64,000 nt of DNA from Rhizobium sp. NFR03. GTDB taxonomy: Bacteria; Pseudomonadota; Alphaproteobacteria; Rhizobiales; Rhizobiaceae. This document shows positions 1-8,287 of the stretch, in pieces; position 1 is the stretch's first letter; every line of letters begins with the position of its first letter. The notes below the pieces were generated by a model. It had not been told where the DNA came from. It did no database searches and saw nothing but the letters and a program-made list of their open reading frames with translations. The translations under genes were made by a program, and so were the position numbers. The stretch lies in assembly GCF_900111275.1 (NCBI RefSeq), contig NZ_FOGR01000002.1, positions 186,001 through 250,000 of the forward strand, given 5' to 3'.

Positions 1-553
1 TCGGCACGGACTGCAGGCCGGCCAGCAGGAAGATGAAGGTGTAGCCGGCCCATTTCCAGGCAAACACGACGATGACGAGGATCAGCGCGTGACTTCCGTA
101 TTTCGCGGGGTTCCAGAAATCGGGAAAGATGGAATTGACCGAGGCCATCAGCCCGCGTTCGGGCGACAGGATGAAGCGGAAGGCCATGCCCGCGGCAGGG
201 CCGGCAATGGCGTAGGGCAGGATATAGAGAAAGCGCACGGCGCCCGAGCCCGGCAGCTGCCGATCCACGGCGAGCGCCAGCACGAGGCCGATGAAGATGG
301 TGGAAAGCGTGCCGGCGAGCGCGAAGGTGAGGCTGACGACGACCGAGTTCCAGTAGAGCGGATCGGCAAACACGTCGCGGAAATTGGCAAGGCCGACGAA
401 CTCGGCAGAACCGCCGAAGGGCGGCTCCAGCGTAAAGGCCCAGCGCACGACGGCGACGGCCGGCCAGTAGAAGAACAGGGCGATCAGCGCGAGCTGCGGC
501 AGGGCGAAGGCGGTCGGTATCCACCAGCTTCGAAAAACGGCGCGTTTGTCCAT
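1..553 (-). CDS. ugpA: UgpA-type sn-glycerol-3-phosphate ABC transporter permease (partial)
   Basis: Inner-membrane permease subunit of the glycerol-3-phosphate / glycerophosphodiester importer. The reading frame starts at an ATG at 551-553 (Met-Asp-Lys-Arg-Ala) and runs off the left edge, so about 184 of the roughly 293 residues usual for the family are present. Visible are the first transmembrane segment (residues about 11-33), the periplasmic Ala-Glu-Phe-Val-Gly-Leu-Asn-Phe type stretch common in MalF/UgpA permeases, and two further hydrophobic segments. The EAA loop that contacts the ATPase lies outside the window. It lies 77 bases downstream of ugpB on the same strand, the usual ugpB-A-E-C order. 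The assignment as UgpA rather than another CUT1 permease rests mainly on this neighbour. Confidence 0.85.
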   Translation of the reverse strand, partial: MDKRAVFRSWWIPTAFALPQLALIALFFYWPAVAVVRWAFTLEPPFGGSAEFVGLANFRDVFADPLYWNSVVVSLTFALAGTLSTIFIGLVLALAVDRQLPGSGAVRFLYILPYAIAGPAAGMAFRFILSPERGLMASVNSIFPDFWNPAKYGSHALILVIVVFAWKWAGYTFIFLLAGLQSVP

Positions 554-588
554 GATACGGGAACCTGAAAACAAGCGGAATGCGGGAA

Positions 589-611
589 GCCTGCCGCGGG
601 GCGCGGCAGGC
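589..611 (-). repeat. Intercistronic hairpin between ugpB and ugpA
   Basis: Perfect 10-bp inverted repeat (GCCTGCCGCG / CGCGGCAGGC) with a 3-base loop, 20 bases after the ugpB stop and before the ugpA start. There is no following T-run, so it is more likely an mRNA-stabilising or partial-attenuation hairpin than a full terminator. Confidence 0.7.
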
Positions 612-630
612 TCGATGATGACGGGATCGC

Positions 631-1980
631 TTAGTTCAGCGTCTGGCCGCCATAGGTCTTTTCAAAGCGGCGCAGGATCGCGTTGCTGCGCTCGGCAGCC
701 TGATCCAGCGACGTCTGCACGTCGGCGTTCTGCATGAAGATCGCTTCGAGCGCGGTGCCGACTTCCTTGCGGATCTGCGTGAAGCCGCCGAGGCGGATGC
801 CGCGGGTGTTTTCGGAGGTCGGGGTGTAGGTCAGGCTGGCGATGGCCAGTTCACGACCCTTGTAGGGCGCCTTGTCGTAGAAGCCGTTGGCCTTCATGGC
901 CTCGAAGCCGGACTTGGTGACGGGGATGTAGCCGGTGACGGTCGACCACCACTGCGCCATCTCCGGCGTGCCGAGATAGTTGAGGAACGCTGCGGCTCCC
1001 TTGTACTGTGCATCGGGAAGGCCGGCCATGACCCAGAGCGAAGCGCCGCCGACGAGCGAATTCCGACGCTCGGTGCCTTTCCAGACCGGAAGCATGGCGA
1101 TCTCCCACTTCACGCCTTCCGGCAGCGTCTTGGCGATCGTGCCGTGATCGGCGACCGACGTCTGGATCATCTGGCAGGTCTGCGAAGTGAAGGCGGGGAC
1201 GACGTCCATGCCGAGCTGCTTGGTCTTGATCACGACCAGCTTCTCGTCGGCCAGCTTCTTCAGGAACTTCACCTGATCCACGAACTTGGTCTTGTTGAAG
1301 ACGACTTCGGCATCGAGGCCCTTGTAGCCGTTGGCCTGCGTTGCGATCGGCTGATTGTGGATGGCCGAGAACTGCTCCATCGTCGCCCAGGTGTCGAAGC
1401 TCATACCCATCGGGCATTCGTAGCCGGCAGCCTTCAGCTTGCGGGCGGCCTCTTCGACCTGTTCCCAGGTGTCCGGCTTGAAGTCGATGCCGGCCTTCTC
1501 GAAGGCGTCGACATTATAGTAGAACATGGCGGTGGACGAATTGAACGGGAAGGAATTCAGCTCGCCGCTGGCCGACGCGTAGTAATTGGCGATGCCGCCG
1601 AAATAGTTGTCCCAGTCGATCTTGTAGCCATTGTCGGCCATCAGCTTCTTGGCGGGGATGAAGGCCTTGGACAGCATCAGGTCCAGCGTGCCGGCATCGT
1701 AGATCTGCGCGATCGCGGGCTGCTTCTTGGAGCGATAGGCGGCAATCGTATTCTGCAGCGTGGTGTCGTAGGCGTTCTGCGAGGTGCAGACGACTTCGAA
1801 ATCGCCCTGCGACTGGTTGAACTTCGAGCAGGCTTCCTGCACGCGCTCGCTGAGATCGCCCGTCAGGCCATACCAGAATTCGAACTTGGTCTTTTCCGCA
1901 TGGGCCGGGGTGGTTGTGGCGGTGAGGGTGGTGGCGGCCAGAAGGCCCGCCAGGACGGATGTCAGAACGGAAATTTTCAT
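631..1980 (-). CDS. ugpB: Glycerol-3-phosphate-binding periplasmic protein UgpB
   Basis: Periplasmic solute-binding subunit of the Ugp importer, 449 residues from the ATG at 1978-1980. An upstream in-frame ATG at 2022 is rejected because the chosen start gives a clean Sec signal peptide (Lys-Ile-Ser then a hydrophobic run, cleavage after Ala-His-Ala at residue 28). Family features seen: the Phe-Trp-Tyr-Gly-Leu N-terminus, Gln-Ile-Tyr-Asp-Ala-Gly-Thr, the Pro-Phe-Asn-Ser-Ser-Thr segment that lines the ligand site, Gly-Gly-Ala-Ser-Leu-Trp-Val-Met, Thr-Gly-Tyr-Ile-Pro-Val, and a C-terminal Arg-Arg-Phe-Glu-Lys. It matches remembered E. coli UgpB over its full length. Rhizobial ugp operons are known PhoB targets. 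The upstream region contains CGTCAT and TGTCAT 33 bases apart (three 11-base units), but the units between them are poor, so I do not call a Pho box. Confidence 0.93.
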   Translation of the reverse strand: MKISVLTSVLAGLLAATTLTATTTPAHAEKTKFEFWYGLTGDLSERVQEACSKFNQSQGDFEVVCTSQNAYDTTLQNTIAAYRSKKQPAIAQIYDAGTLDLMLSKAFIPAKKLMADNGYKIDWDNYFGGIANYYASASGELNSFPFNSSTAMFYYNVDAFEKAGIDFKPDTWEQVEEAARKLKAAGYECPMGMSFDTWATMEQFSAIHNQPIATQANGYKGLDAEVVFNKTKFVDQVKFLKKLADEKLVVIKTKQLGMDVVPAFTSQTCQMIQTSVADHGTIAKTLPEGVKWEIAMLPVWKGTERRNSLVGGASLWVMAGLPDAQYKGAAAFLNYLGTPEMAQWWSTVTGYIPVTKSGFEAMKANGFYDKAPYKGRELAIASLTYTPTSENTRGIRLGGFTQIRKEVGTALEAIFMQNADVQTSLDQAAERSNAILRRFEKTYGGQTLN

Positions 1981-2444
1981 TGTGTGCCTCTTGCAGGGAC
2001 GGGAAGGCCTATCCGGGCTCAAGGCCTCGGATAAATCCTCGCCGCTGCTAGCAGCCGGGCATGACAGTCAGGCGTCGCTTGCGTTAAGGAATCATGACGG
2101 TCGAAAATGATGCAGCGCGGTGCGCGACATACCGGCAAGTGCATCGGACATTGCCGAAATACCGCGTTAACCTGTCTGAATACGCGTTAAGACGTCAAGA
2201 AAAATGTTAAAAAACAGGTGGTTATAAGAGGTGATGCGGAATTGCCTCCAATTTTAACCATATGAATCGATCCCCAAATCTTCAGATTGACGCAGGGGGA
2301 AGTTGGCTGTTAACTTTCTGTTAACGATTAGAGCGGTGCGCGCAGCCTTCAAGACGCGAAACCGGCGTTGTTGTCACTTTTCGAGCGGGGACCGGACGTC
2401 GCATGCTTTGCGGCGAAAGCATCCCTGCGCCACAGGGGATGTGC
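1981..2444. other. Intergenic region between ugpB and the BTLCP gene
   Basis: About 460 bases of divergent upstream sequence. The centre (about 2160-2330) is clearly more AT-rich than the flanks, with runs such as GTTAAAAAACAGG and TTAACTTTCTGTTAACG. It should hold both promoters, but I cannot place -35/-10 boxes with confidence. No convincing gene or RNA was seen. Confidence 0.4.
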
Positions 2445-3065
2445 ATGGCACAGATGACGGGGCTCAAGGGAATGGTCTTCGCACTCGCGAGCCTTCTCGT
2501 ATCGGCAGGTGCCGCCGTACCGGCGCTTTCGGCAACGGCACTGTCCATGCAGACGGGCTCGATCACATCCCAGCCCATCGGCCACTACGAGTTCTGCAAG
2601 ACGCATGCAGCCGAGTGCGACATTCGCACCCGCTCGACGCCCGCACCCCGCGTTACCGCCTATGGCTGGTCCGTCATCCGCGCCGTCAACGCCGATACCA
2701 ACCATGAAATCACGCCGATGACCGATCTCGAGCTCTATGGCCGGGACGAAGTCTGGGCCTATCCGGAAACGGCCGGCGACTGTGAGGACTACGTTCTTCT
2801 CAAGCGCAAACGCCTCATGGAAAAAGGCTTTTCTCCGGCAGACGTACTGATCACCGTCGTGCGCAAGCCGGATGGCGAAGGCCATGCCGTCCTCACCGTG
2901 CGCGCCGCCCAGGGCGATTTCGTTCTGGACAATCTCGATGACGACGTGAAGCTCTGGACCAAGACGCCCTACCGCTTCCTCAAGCGCCAGGCCTCCTTCA
3001 ACACGGGCCGCTGGGTCACCATCGAGAACGGCGCCGAAATCGTCGTGGGTTCGGTCGGGCGATGA
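2445..3065 (+). CDS. Transglutaminase-like cysteine peptidase (BTLCP family), secreted
   Basis: Predicted exported papain-fold protein of the bacterial transglutaminase-like cysteine proteinase family, whose substrate is generally unknown. From the ATG at 2445 (AGGGGAT six bases upstream) it has 206 residues and a signal peptide of about 27. ATGs at 2403 and 2439 are also in frame. The expected Cys-His-Asp triad is visible: Cys113 in Ala-Gly-Asp-Cys-Glu-Asp-Tyr, His147 in Glu-Gly-His-Ala-Val-Leu-Thr, and Asp162 in Val-Leu-Asp-Asn. Family members often sit near LapD/LapG-like or surface-protein genes, but no such partner is seen here. It is a single gene, divergent from ugpB across an AT-rich 465-base region. 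Confidence 0.85.
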   Translation: MAQMTGLKGMVFALASLLVSAGAAVPALSATALSMQTGSITSQPIGHYEFCKTHAAECDIRTRSTPAPRVTAYGWSVIRAVNADTNHEITPMTDLELYGRDEVWAYPETAGDCEDYVLLKRKRLMEKGFSPADVLITVVRKPDGEGHAVLTVRAAQGDFVLDNLDDDVKLWTKTPYRFLKRQASFNTGRWVTIENGAEIVVGSVGR

Positions 3066-3079
3066 TGCTTGTCCGTTCT

Positions 3080-3119
3080 CTTCACCCTTAAGACGTCCGG
3101 GGACGGCTCAAGGGTGAAG
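3080..3119 (+). terminator. Hairpin after the BTLCP gene
   Basis: Near-perfect 13-base inverted repeat, CTTCACCCTTAAG against CTCAAGGGTGAAG, with a 14-base loop, starting 14 bases after the stop codon. No T-run follows, so a terminator role is likely but not certain. Confidence 0.5.
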
Positions 3120-3139
3120 AAGGACTGAACGCTCCCTTT

Positions 3140-3222
3140 CGTCATGCTCGGGCTTGTCCCGAGTATCTGCAACGATTTTTTGTTGACGTCAGCAGATCCT
3201 CGGCACAAGGCCGAGGATGACG
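3140..3222. repeat. RIME-like two-hairpin intergenic repeat, copy 1
   Basis: An 83-bp element between convergent genes. The left arm starts CGTCATGCTCGGG, the right arm ends GGCCGAGGATGACG. Each arm folds on itself (CTCGGGCTTGTCCCGAG; CCTCGGCACAAGGCCGAGG) and the two arms also pair with each other. Copies 2 and 3 are at 8172 and 46352. It resembles rhizobial intergenic mosaic (RIME) elements; family naming is from memory. Confidence 0.8.
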
Positions 3223-3260
3223 TTTCGCGAGAGGAAACGGTGAGGGCGCCTGAGGGCGCC

Positions 3261-4244
3261 TCAGCTGTTCCCGATCAGAATACCCGCCCCCAGAACCAAT
3301 CCGCCGCCGAGCACGACCTGAAAGGCCGCGCGTAGAAAGGGCGTTTCCATGAAGCGGTTCTGGATGAAGGCGATGGCCCAGAGTTCGATGAAGACCACGG
3401 CGACGGCGAGCGTGGTCGCGGTCCAGAAGTCCGGGATCAGATAGGGCAGGGCATGGCCGAGGCCGCCGACGGCGGTCATGATGCCGCAGGCAAGGCCGCG
3501 CTTCAGCGGAGAGCCGCGCCCGGAAATCTTGCCGTCGTCATGCGCCGCCTCGGTGAAGCCCATGGATATCCCTGCACCGACGGAGGCCGAAAGGCCGACG
3601 AGGAAGGTCTGCCAGGTATCCTGCGTTGCGAAGGCTGCGGCGAAAATAGGAGCGAGCGTCGAGACGGATCCGTCCATCAGGCCCGCAAGCCCCGGCTGGA
3701 CATAGGTCAGAACGAATTGCCGCCGCGCCGTATCGTCCTCCGATGCCTTGACGTCGTCGGGAGCATGCCGCGCGCCCAGCATGCGGGCGATGTCCTCATG
3801 GCCTTCTTCGGCGAGAGCGAGATCACCAAGCAGCTTGCGCGTCTCGGCATCTCCGCAGCGCTTGGTGGCCTCGATATAGAAGTTCTGCGCTTGCCGCTCC
3901 ATCGTCTCGGCTTCGCGCCGCATCTGGTCGAGCGTCAGGCTGCGCTGGAGCCAGTCCGGCTTCTGGCGGATAAAGCCGCTGACATGCTCCCGGCGGATGA
4001 GCGGTATTCGCTCCCCGAAGCGCCGGCGATGTATGTCGATCAGCATGTTGCGATGCGTATGCTCGACGGTCGCCATGTCCTCGAACACCTTGGCGGAGGC
4101 GGGAAAGGCAGCTCGGAGATGATCGGCATAGGCAAGGTAGATCCGCGCATCGTCTTCTTCGGACGATATCGCAAGCGCCAGGATTTCCTGCTCGCTCAGA
4201 CTGTCGAAGGTGCGGCGGGAACGGGAGAAGAAGCTCGTCAGCAT
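3261..4244 (-). CDS. mbfA: Rubrerythrin-VIT1 fusion iron exporter MbfA
   Basis: Membrane iron (and possibly manganese) exporter of 327 residues. Residues about 15-165 form a ferritin-like four-helix domain rich in Glu/His pairs (Glu-Glu-Asp-Asp-Ala-Arg, Glu-His-Thr-His, Glu-Glu-Gly-His-Glu), which binds a di-iron centre in this family. Residues about 180-327 are a CCC1/VIT1 transporter domain with Gly-Leu-Met-Asp-Gly-Ser-Val-Ser, the Met-Gly-Phe-Thr-Glu-Ala segment, and hydrophobic helices to the C-terminus. Established work in Agrobacterium and Bradyrhizobium shows MbfA exports iron and is repressed by Irr under low iron. The ICE-type palindrome starts 14 bases upstream of the start codon, and irr itself is at 26364. 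Two 10-bp TGAGGGCGCC direct repeats abut the stop codon. Confidence 0.92.
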   Translation of the reverse strand: MLTSFFSRSRRTFDSLSEQEILALAISSEEDDARIYLAYADHLRAAFPASAKVFEDMATVEHTHRNMLIDIHRRRFGERIPLIRREHVSGFIRQKPDWLQRSLTLDQMRREAETMERQAQNFYIEATKRCGDAETRKLLGDLALAEEGHEDIARMLGARHAPDDVKASEDDTARRQFVLTYVQPGLAGLMDGSVSTLAPIFAAAFATQDTWQTFLVGLSASVGAGISMGFTEAAHDDGKISGRGSPLKRGLACGIMTAVGGLGHALPYLIPDFWTATTLAVAVVFIELWAIAFIQNRFMETPFLRAAFQVVLGGGLVLGAGILIGNS

Positions 4245-4257
4245 GGTCGGTCCTGAA

Positions 4258-4274
4258 TTTAGAATAATTCTAAA
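4258..4274. promoter_or_regulatory. ICE-type Irr operator upstream of mbfA
   Basis: TTTAGAATAATTCTAAA, a perfect 7-base inverted repeat with a 3-base spacer, directly upstream of the mbfA start. This is the classical iron control element recognised by Irr in Rhizobiales. Its position over or just below the promoter fits repression of mbfA by Irr in low iron. Confidence 0.88.
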
Positions 4275-4489
4275 CTAGGCTCTTTGGCGATAAGTGCAAG
4301 AGCGAATGCGCAGCTGCCTTCCCACGACCTGTTGAACCGACGGAACGGGTGGACAGCACATCCGCAACGGCAAGGCTTCCGGCACCGCGCCCGGTCGAAG
4401 CCGACGCGGCAGGACTCGCAAGGGAACAAAACCACACGCTTCACGTTCATCTCGGCAATTTGAAATTATTGAACCCACGGAGAATGACA

Positions 4490-4744
4490 ATGGACGTAAA
4501 TGGCGTAGGCTGGCTCGCAGCAATCATCATCGGCGGCTTTGCCGGTTGGCTCGCAGAACAGTTCATGAAGTCCAATATGGGCGTGTTCATGAACATCATC
4601 CTCGGCATCATCGGTGCCGTCGTGCTCAACGCAATCCTCGCCGCTATCGGCGTATCGCTGGGTGCCGGCTGGATTGCCTACCTGATCACCGGCTTCATCG
4701 GTGCCTGCATCCTCATCGCCATCGGGCGAATGGTGCGCCGCTAA
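4490..4744 (+). CDS. GlsB/YeaQ/YmgE family stress-response membrane protein
   Basis: Small inner-membrane protein of 84 residues with three hydrophobic helices and the family Gly-rich pattern (Ile-Ile-Gly-Gly-Phe-Ala-Gly-Trp-Leu-Ala, then Ile-Leu-Gly-Ile-Ile-Gly-Ala, then Gly-Phe-Ile-Gly-Ala). The family was named transglycosylase-associated, but its function is unproven; members are often stress-induced. The ATG at 4490 is preferred over 4484 because CGGAGA lies 7 bases upstream of it. It is followed by the hypothetical gene at 4802 on the same strand. Confidence 0.85.
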   Translation: MDVNGVGWLAAIIIGGFAGWLAEQFMKSNMGVFMNIILGIIGAVVLNAILAAIGVSLGAGWIAYLITGFIGACILIAIGRMVRR

Positions 4745-4801
4745 GCGGCGTACCGGAGGCGGCAGGCATATCGGACCGCGAACGTTTCTGAGGAGATCGA
4801 C

Positions 4802-5131
4802 ATGCTGACATTCGCTGCCGAAGGCAACGGTCAGGGCAAGCTTGAGATCAACGGGCAGACGGCACCCGTGACGTACGAACTTGTCGTCGCCCGGGAAGAG
4901 GACGAATCTCGTCAGGTGCGTATTCGTCTCAATGCCCCGCGCGACTGGCTGCTCAACCAGGGCTTCAAGGGCGAGGCAACCCTCGTGCGCGCCAATGGCG
5001 ATCGCATCCCGGTGCGTCGTGAAGGCGGGCTGGATGTGGACGACGCCATTTCGGTGACGCTCGAAGGTTACGACGATACGCGCACCGACGCGTCCGATGT
5101 GGATGCTGCCTATCCCGAGCTGAAGCACTGA
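4802..5131 (+). CDS. Conserved-looking hypothetical protein
   Basis: A 109-residue soluble protein with no signal peptide or membrane segment. The ATG is preceded by GAGGAG (4791-4796), a strong ribosome-binding site. The sequence is acidic and strand-rich (Lys-Leu-Glu-Ile-Asn-Gly, Tyr-Glu-Leu-Val-Val-Ala, Val-Arg-Ile-Arg-Leu, Gly-Glu-Ala-Thr-Leu-Val), suggesting a beta-sandwich. I recognise no family. It lies 57 bases after the GlsB-type gene and ends just before a bidirectional terminator, so the two may be co-transcribed. Confidence 0.75.
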   Translation: MLTFAAEGNGQGKLEINGQTAPVTYELVVAREEDESRQVRIRLNAPRDWLLNQGFKGEATLVRANGDRIPVRREGGLDVDDAISVTLEGYDDTRTDASDVDAAYPELKH

Positions 5132-5152
5132 CGCTGTCGCAAGAAGCAAATG

Positions 5153-5184
5153 AAAAGGGCGCCGTTGACCACGGCGCCCTTTTT
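5153..5184. terminator. Bidirectional rho-independent terminator
   Basis: AAAAGGGCGCCG / CGGCGCCCTTTTT hairpin between convergent genes. The A-run on one side and the T-run on the other make it usable from both strands (hypothetical gene at 4802 and efp). Confidence 0.85.
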
Positions 5185-5206
5185 GCGTTTCTGGCTTGCT
5201 GGACGG

Positions 5207-5776
5207 TCAGTCCTTGGCGCGCTCGACATAGGAGTTGTCTTCCGTCGCGATGACGACGCGGGTGTTCGCGACGATATGCGGTGGAACCAGCGTGCGAACG
5301 CCGTTCGACAGGATGGCGGGCTTGTAGGACGAGGATGCCGTCTGGCCCTTGGTGACCGGTTCGGTTTCGACGATTTCGAGCGTGACGTGGCGCGGCAGCT
5401 GGATCGCGATGGCGAGGCCTTCGTGGATCGACAGCGTGACCGTCATGCCGTCCTGCAGGAAAACCTTCTGGTCGCCGATGTCTTCGGCCGTCATCGTGAC
5501 CTGGTCGTAGTTCGCCGGATTCATGAAGTGGAAGCCTTCGCCATCTTCATACAGGAAGGTGTGATCGCTGTCCTCGACATAGGCGCGCTCGACCTGTTCC
5601 GTCGTGCGGTAGCGCTCGGAAACCTTCACGCCGTCGGAAATCCGGCGCATGTCCACCTGCGTCACCGGCGTGCCCTTGCCGGGGTGGAAGTTGGCGGCCG
5701 TGAGAACGACATAGAGCTTGCCGTCGACGTCGAGCACGTTGCCCTTGCGAACGGAGGAGGCGATCACCTTGACCAT
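5207..5776 (-). CDS. efp: Elongation factor P
   Basis: Translation factor that binds between the P and E sites and rescues ribosomes stalled on polyproline. It has 189 residues, the standard length, from the ATG at 5774-5776. A longer in-frame start at 5929 is rejected because Met-Val-Lys-Val-Ile is the family N-terminus. Domain I carries Lys34 in His-Pro-Gly-Lys34-Gly-Thr-Pro, the residue modified by beta-lysyl transfer. Domains II and III follow, with the conserved Leu-Ser-Ile-His-Glu segment and the C-terminal Arg-Val-Val-Ile-Ala-Thr. The modification genes epmA and epmB are divergent, 225 bases away, which supports modification by the EpmAB route. Confidence 0.97.
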   Translation of the reverse strand: MVKVIASSVRKGNVLDVDGKLYVVLTAANFHPGKGTPVTQVDMRRISDGVKVSERYRTTEQVERAYVEDSDHTFLYEDGEGFHFMNPANYDQVTMTAEDIGDQKVFLQDGMTVTLSIHEGLAIAIQLPRHVTLEIVETEPVTKGQTASSSYKPAILSNGVRTLVPPHIVANTRVVIATEDNSYVERAKD

Positions 5777-6001
5777 AAGTCTTCCTTGTAACTGATAAAG
5801 ATGCATCGTAGAGCGTGGCAATCTGCCCAACTGCGATGCGGGTAAAACCGGATTTGGGCCGCACCTAGCGCATATCAAGGCAAATAGCCAGTGCGGGCCG
5901 CGCGGCGGACGCCAAGAATGCCTGAACACGAAGGGCTGCTCGCGGGCTCAAGCGATGCCCGAAGCCGAACCCCCAACACCGAACGAGTGACCGATCCTGC
6001 C

Positions 6002-7066
6002 ATGACGCCAGCCGCAGCTTCCCCCTGGTGGACACCGCATGTTCACGCCGACCGACGCCCGTTCCTGCTGGCGCGAAACCGGATCAAGGCGGCGCTGCGT
6101 TCCTACCTTGCGCGTGAGGACTTTATCGAAGTGGAGACCGCAGCCCTTCAGGTCTCGCCCGGCAACGAAGCCCATCTCCATGCTTTCGAGACGGCGGCGA
6201 TCGGTCACGACGGATTGCGCACGCCGCTTTATCTTCACACGTCGCCGGAATTCGCCTGCAAGAAGCTGCTGGCAGCGGGAGAGCATCGCATCGCCTGTTT
6301 CGCCCCGGTTTATCGCAACCGGGAGCGCGGCCCGTTGCATCACCCCGAGTTCACCATGCTCGAATGGTACCGGACGGGCGAAACCTACCGGTCGCTGATG
6401 ACGGACTGCCACGCGATGCTGATATGCGCGACGGAGGCTGCGGGAACACGGATGCTGAGCCATCGCGGTCGCCTCTGCGATCCCGCGCTCGACCCCGAGC
6501 GCCTGACGCTCGCCGAGGCGTTTACCCGTTATGCCGGTATCGATCTCCTGGCGACGGTGACATCCACGGGCGAGACCGACCGCGATGCGCTGGCCGCAGC
6601 CCTGGGCGGTGCCGGTATTCGTATGGCGGGGGATGACAGCTGGTCCGACCTTTTCAGCCGTGTTCTGGTCGAGAAAATCGAGCCGCATCTGGGGATGGGC
6701 CGCGCGACGATCCTGATGGAATATCCGGTGGCCGAGGCCGCGCTCGCCCGCCCGTCGCCTGGAGATCCGCGTGTGGCGGAGCGGTTCGAGCTTTACGCCT
6801 GCGGCGTCGAGCTTGCCAATGCCTTCGGCGAACTGACGGATGCCGGCGAGCAGCGGCGGCGGTTCGAGCTGGAGATGGCGGAAAAGAGCCGCATCTATGG
6901 CGAGCGTTATCCGCTGGACGAGGATTTTCTCGCAGCGCTCGCGATCATGCCGGAGGCGAGCGGCAGTGCGCTGGGTTTCGACCGGCTCGTGATGCTGGCG
7001 ACGGACGCGTCGCGCATCGAGCAGGTCCTCTGGGCGCCGGTCACGGACACGGGAGAGCCGCGTTGA
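6002..7066 (+). CDS. epmA: EF-P lysine lysyltransferase EpmA (PoxA/GenX/YjeA)
   Basis: Lysyl-tRNA-synthetase-like enzyme that attaches (R)-beta-lysine to EF-P Lys34. It has 354 residues from the ATG at 6002; the frame opens at 5891, but the extra N-terminus is Arg/Ser-rich and not family-like. It has the class II aminoacyl-tRNA synthetase core without the N-terminal anticodon-binding domain: Glu-Val-Glu-Thr-Ala-Ala-Leu-Gln motif 1 region, the Tyr-Arg-Asn-Arg-Glu-Arg-Gly motif 2 loop and Glu-Phe-Thr-Met-Leu-Glu-Trp-Tyr, and motif 3 Gly-Ser-Ala-Leu-Gly-Phe-Asp-Arg-Leu. It overlaps epmB by 4 bases, so the two are translationally coupled. Confidence 0.94.
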   Translation: MTPAAASPWWTPHVHADRRPFLLARNRIKAALRSYLAREDFIEVETAALQVSPGNEAHLHAFETAAIGHDGLRTPLYLHTSPEFACKKLLAAGEHRIACFAPVYRNRERGPLHHPEFTMLEWYRTGETYRSLMTDCHAMLICATEAAGTRMLSHRGRLCDPALDPERLTLAEAFTRYAGIDLLATVTSTGETDRDALAAALGGAGIRMAGDDSWSDLFSRVLVEKIEPHLGMGRATILMEYPVAEAALARPSPGDPRVAERFELYACGVELANAFGELTDAGEQRRRFELEMAEKSRIYGERYPLDEDFLAALAIMPEASGSALGFDRLVMLATDASRIEQVLWAPVTDTGEPR

Positions 7067-8103
7067 GCGGGACAGCATTGAAAAGCATATCTCAGTTGCG
7101 GGACGCCGGGCTGCTCGGCGAACAGGCCGGCGATGTCGAGGCGGTCGCGCGTCGCTATGCCGTGGCTGTAACACCCGCCATGGCCGCGCTCATCGATCCC
7201 GCCGATCCCCGCGATCCGATCGCGCTTCAGTTCGTTCCCGATGTCGCCGAACTCGACCACAAACCGGAAGAGCGTGCCGACCCGATCGGCGATGCCGCCC
7301 ATAGTCCCGTCGAAGGCATCGTCCATCGCTATCCGGATCGCGTGCTCCTGAAGGCGGTGCATGTGTGCCCGGTCTATTGCCGCTTCTGTTTCCGCCGCGA
7401 GATGGTCGGTCCGGACGGTCTGGGAACGCTGGCGGCGGACGCGCTGGATGCGGCGATCGCCTATATCGCCGATCATAAGGAGATCTGGGAGGTCATTCTC
7501 ACGGGTGGCGATCCGCTGGTGCTGTCGCCCCGCCGTCTGGCGGACATCATGGCGCGTCTCTCCGTCATCGACCACGTCAAGATCGTTCGCCTGCACAGCC
7601 GCGTTCCCGCCGTCGATCCCGCGCGGATCGATGCGGCGCTGATTGCAGCCCTTCGCGCCAGCCGCAAGACGGTCTATGTCGCGCTGCATGCCAACCATCC
7701 GCGCGAGCTGACGCAGCAAGCGCGCGATGCCTGCGCCCTGCTGGTGGATGCCGGCATCGTCATGATCAGCCAGACGGTGCTGCTGAAGGGCGTGAACGAC
7801 ACCGTGGAAACACTCTCGGCGCTCATGCGGGCCTTCGTGGAGACCCGCATCAAGCCGTATTACCTGCACCACCCGGACCTTGCGCCGGGAACCGCGCATT
7901 TCCGCCTGTCGGTGGAGGAAGGGCAGGCGCTGGTCGCCGGGCTTCGCGGCGTGATTTCCGGCCTCTGCCAGCCGACCTACGTGCTCGACATTCCCGGCGG
8001 CCACGGCAAGTCGGTCATTGCCGCACCGAGTATCGAGCGGACGGATCAGGGCCACAGGATCGAGGATTTTCGCGGCGCCGTCCACGATTATCCCCCGCGC
8101 TGA
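7063..8103 (+). CDS. epmB: EF-P beta-lysylation protein EpmB (lysine 2,3-aminomutase family)
   Basis: Radical-SAM, PLP-dependent aminomutase that makes the beta-lysine used by EpmA. It has 346 residues. The start is a TTG at 7063 inside the TTGA overlap with the epmA stop. The [4Fe-4S] cluster motif is Cys102-Pro-Val-Tyr-Cys106-Arg-Phe-Cys109, followed by Phe-Arg-Arg-Glu. Thr-Gly-Gly-Asp-Pro-Leu lies in the SAM-binding region, and the likely PLP lysine is Lys316 in Gly-Gly-His-Gly-Lys. It lacks the C-terminal oligomerisation extension of clostridial KamA, as EpmB proteins do. Pairing with epmA and efp makes a role in catabolic lysine metabolism unlikely. Confidence 0.94.
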   Translation: MSGTALKSISQLRDAGLLGEQAGDVEAVARRYAVAVTPAMAALIDPADPRDPIALQFVPDVAELDHKPEERADPIGDAAHSPVEGIVHRYPDRVLLKAVHVCPVYCRFCFRREMVGPDGLGTLAADALDAAIAYIADHKEIWEVILTGGDPLVLSPRRLADIMARLSVIDHVKIVRLHSRVPAVDPARIDAALIAALRASRKTVYVALHANHPRELTQQARDACALLVDAGIVMISQTVLLKGVNDTVETLSALMRAFVETRIKPYYLHHPDLAPGTAHFRLSVEEGQALVAGLRGVISGLCQPTYVLDIPGGHGKSVIAAPSIERTDQGHRIEDFRGAVHDYPPR

Positions 8104-8110
8104 ACGGGAA

Positions 8111-8136
8111 AAGCCGGCACCTTGCGGCACCGGCTT
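8111..8136. terminator. Hairpin after epmB
   Basis: AAGCCGG / CCGGCTT inverted repeat with a 12-base loop, 7 bases after the epmB stop, followed by CTTA. A second, related hairpin lies at 8288, and a RIME-like repeat sits between them. Confidence 0.5.
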
Positions 8137-8171
8137 CTTAGGCAGCAGATGACGTTGGAAATACGCTCTTC

Positions 8172-8257
8172 CGTCATGCTCGGGCCTGTCCCGAGCATCT
8201 GCACCGTATTGATTTTGCACCGCGTTGCAGATCCTCGGCACAAGGCCGAGGATGACG
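8172..8257. repeat. RIME-like two-hairpin intergenic repeat, copy 2
   Basis: An 86-bp copy of the element at 3140, again between convergent genes (epmB and the OmpA-like lipoprotein). Outer arms are nearly identical to copies 1 and 3; the central 25-30 bases differ. Confidence 0.8.
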
Positions 8258-8287
8258 CCTCGCGAGGAAATCTCTACCGACGATCTG

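Noticed and set aside
2010-2110. Possible Pho box upstream of ugpB
   Set aside because: CGTCAT and TGTCAT are in 11-base phase (33 apart), but the two units between them do not match, so the site is too weak to call.
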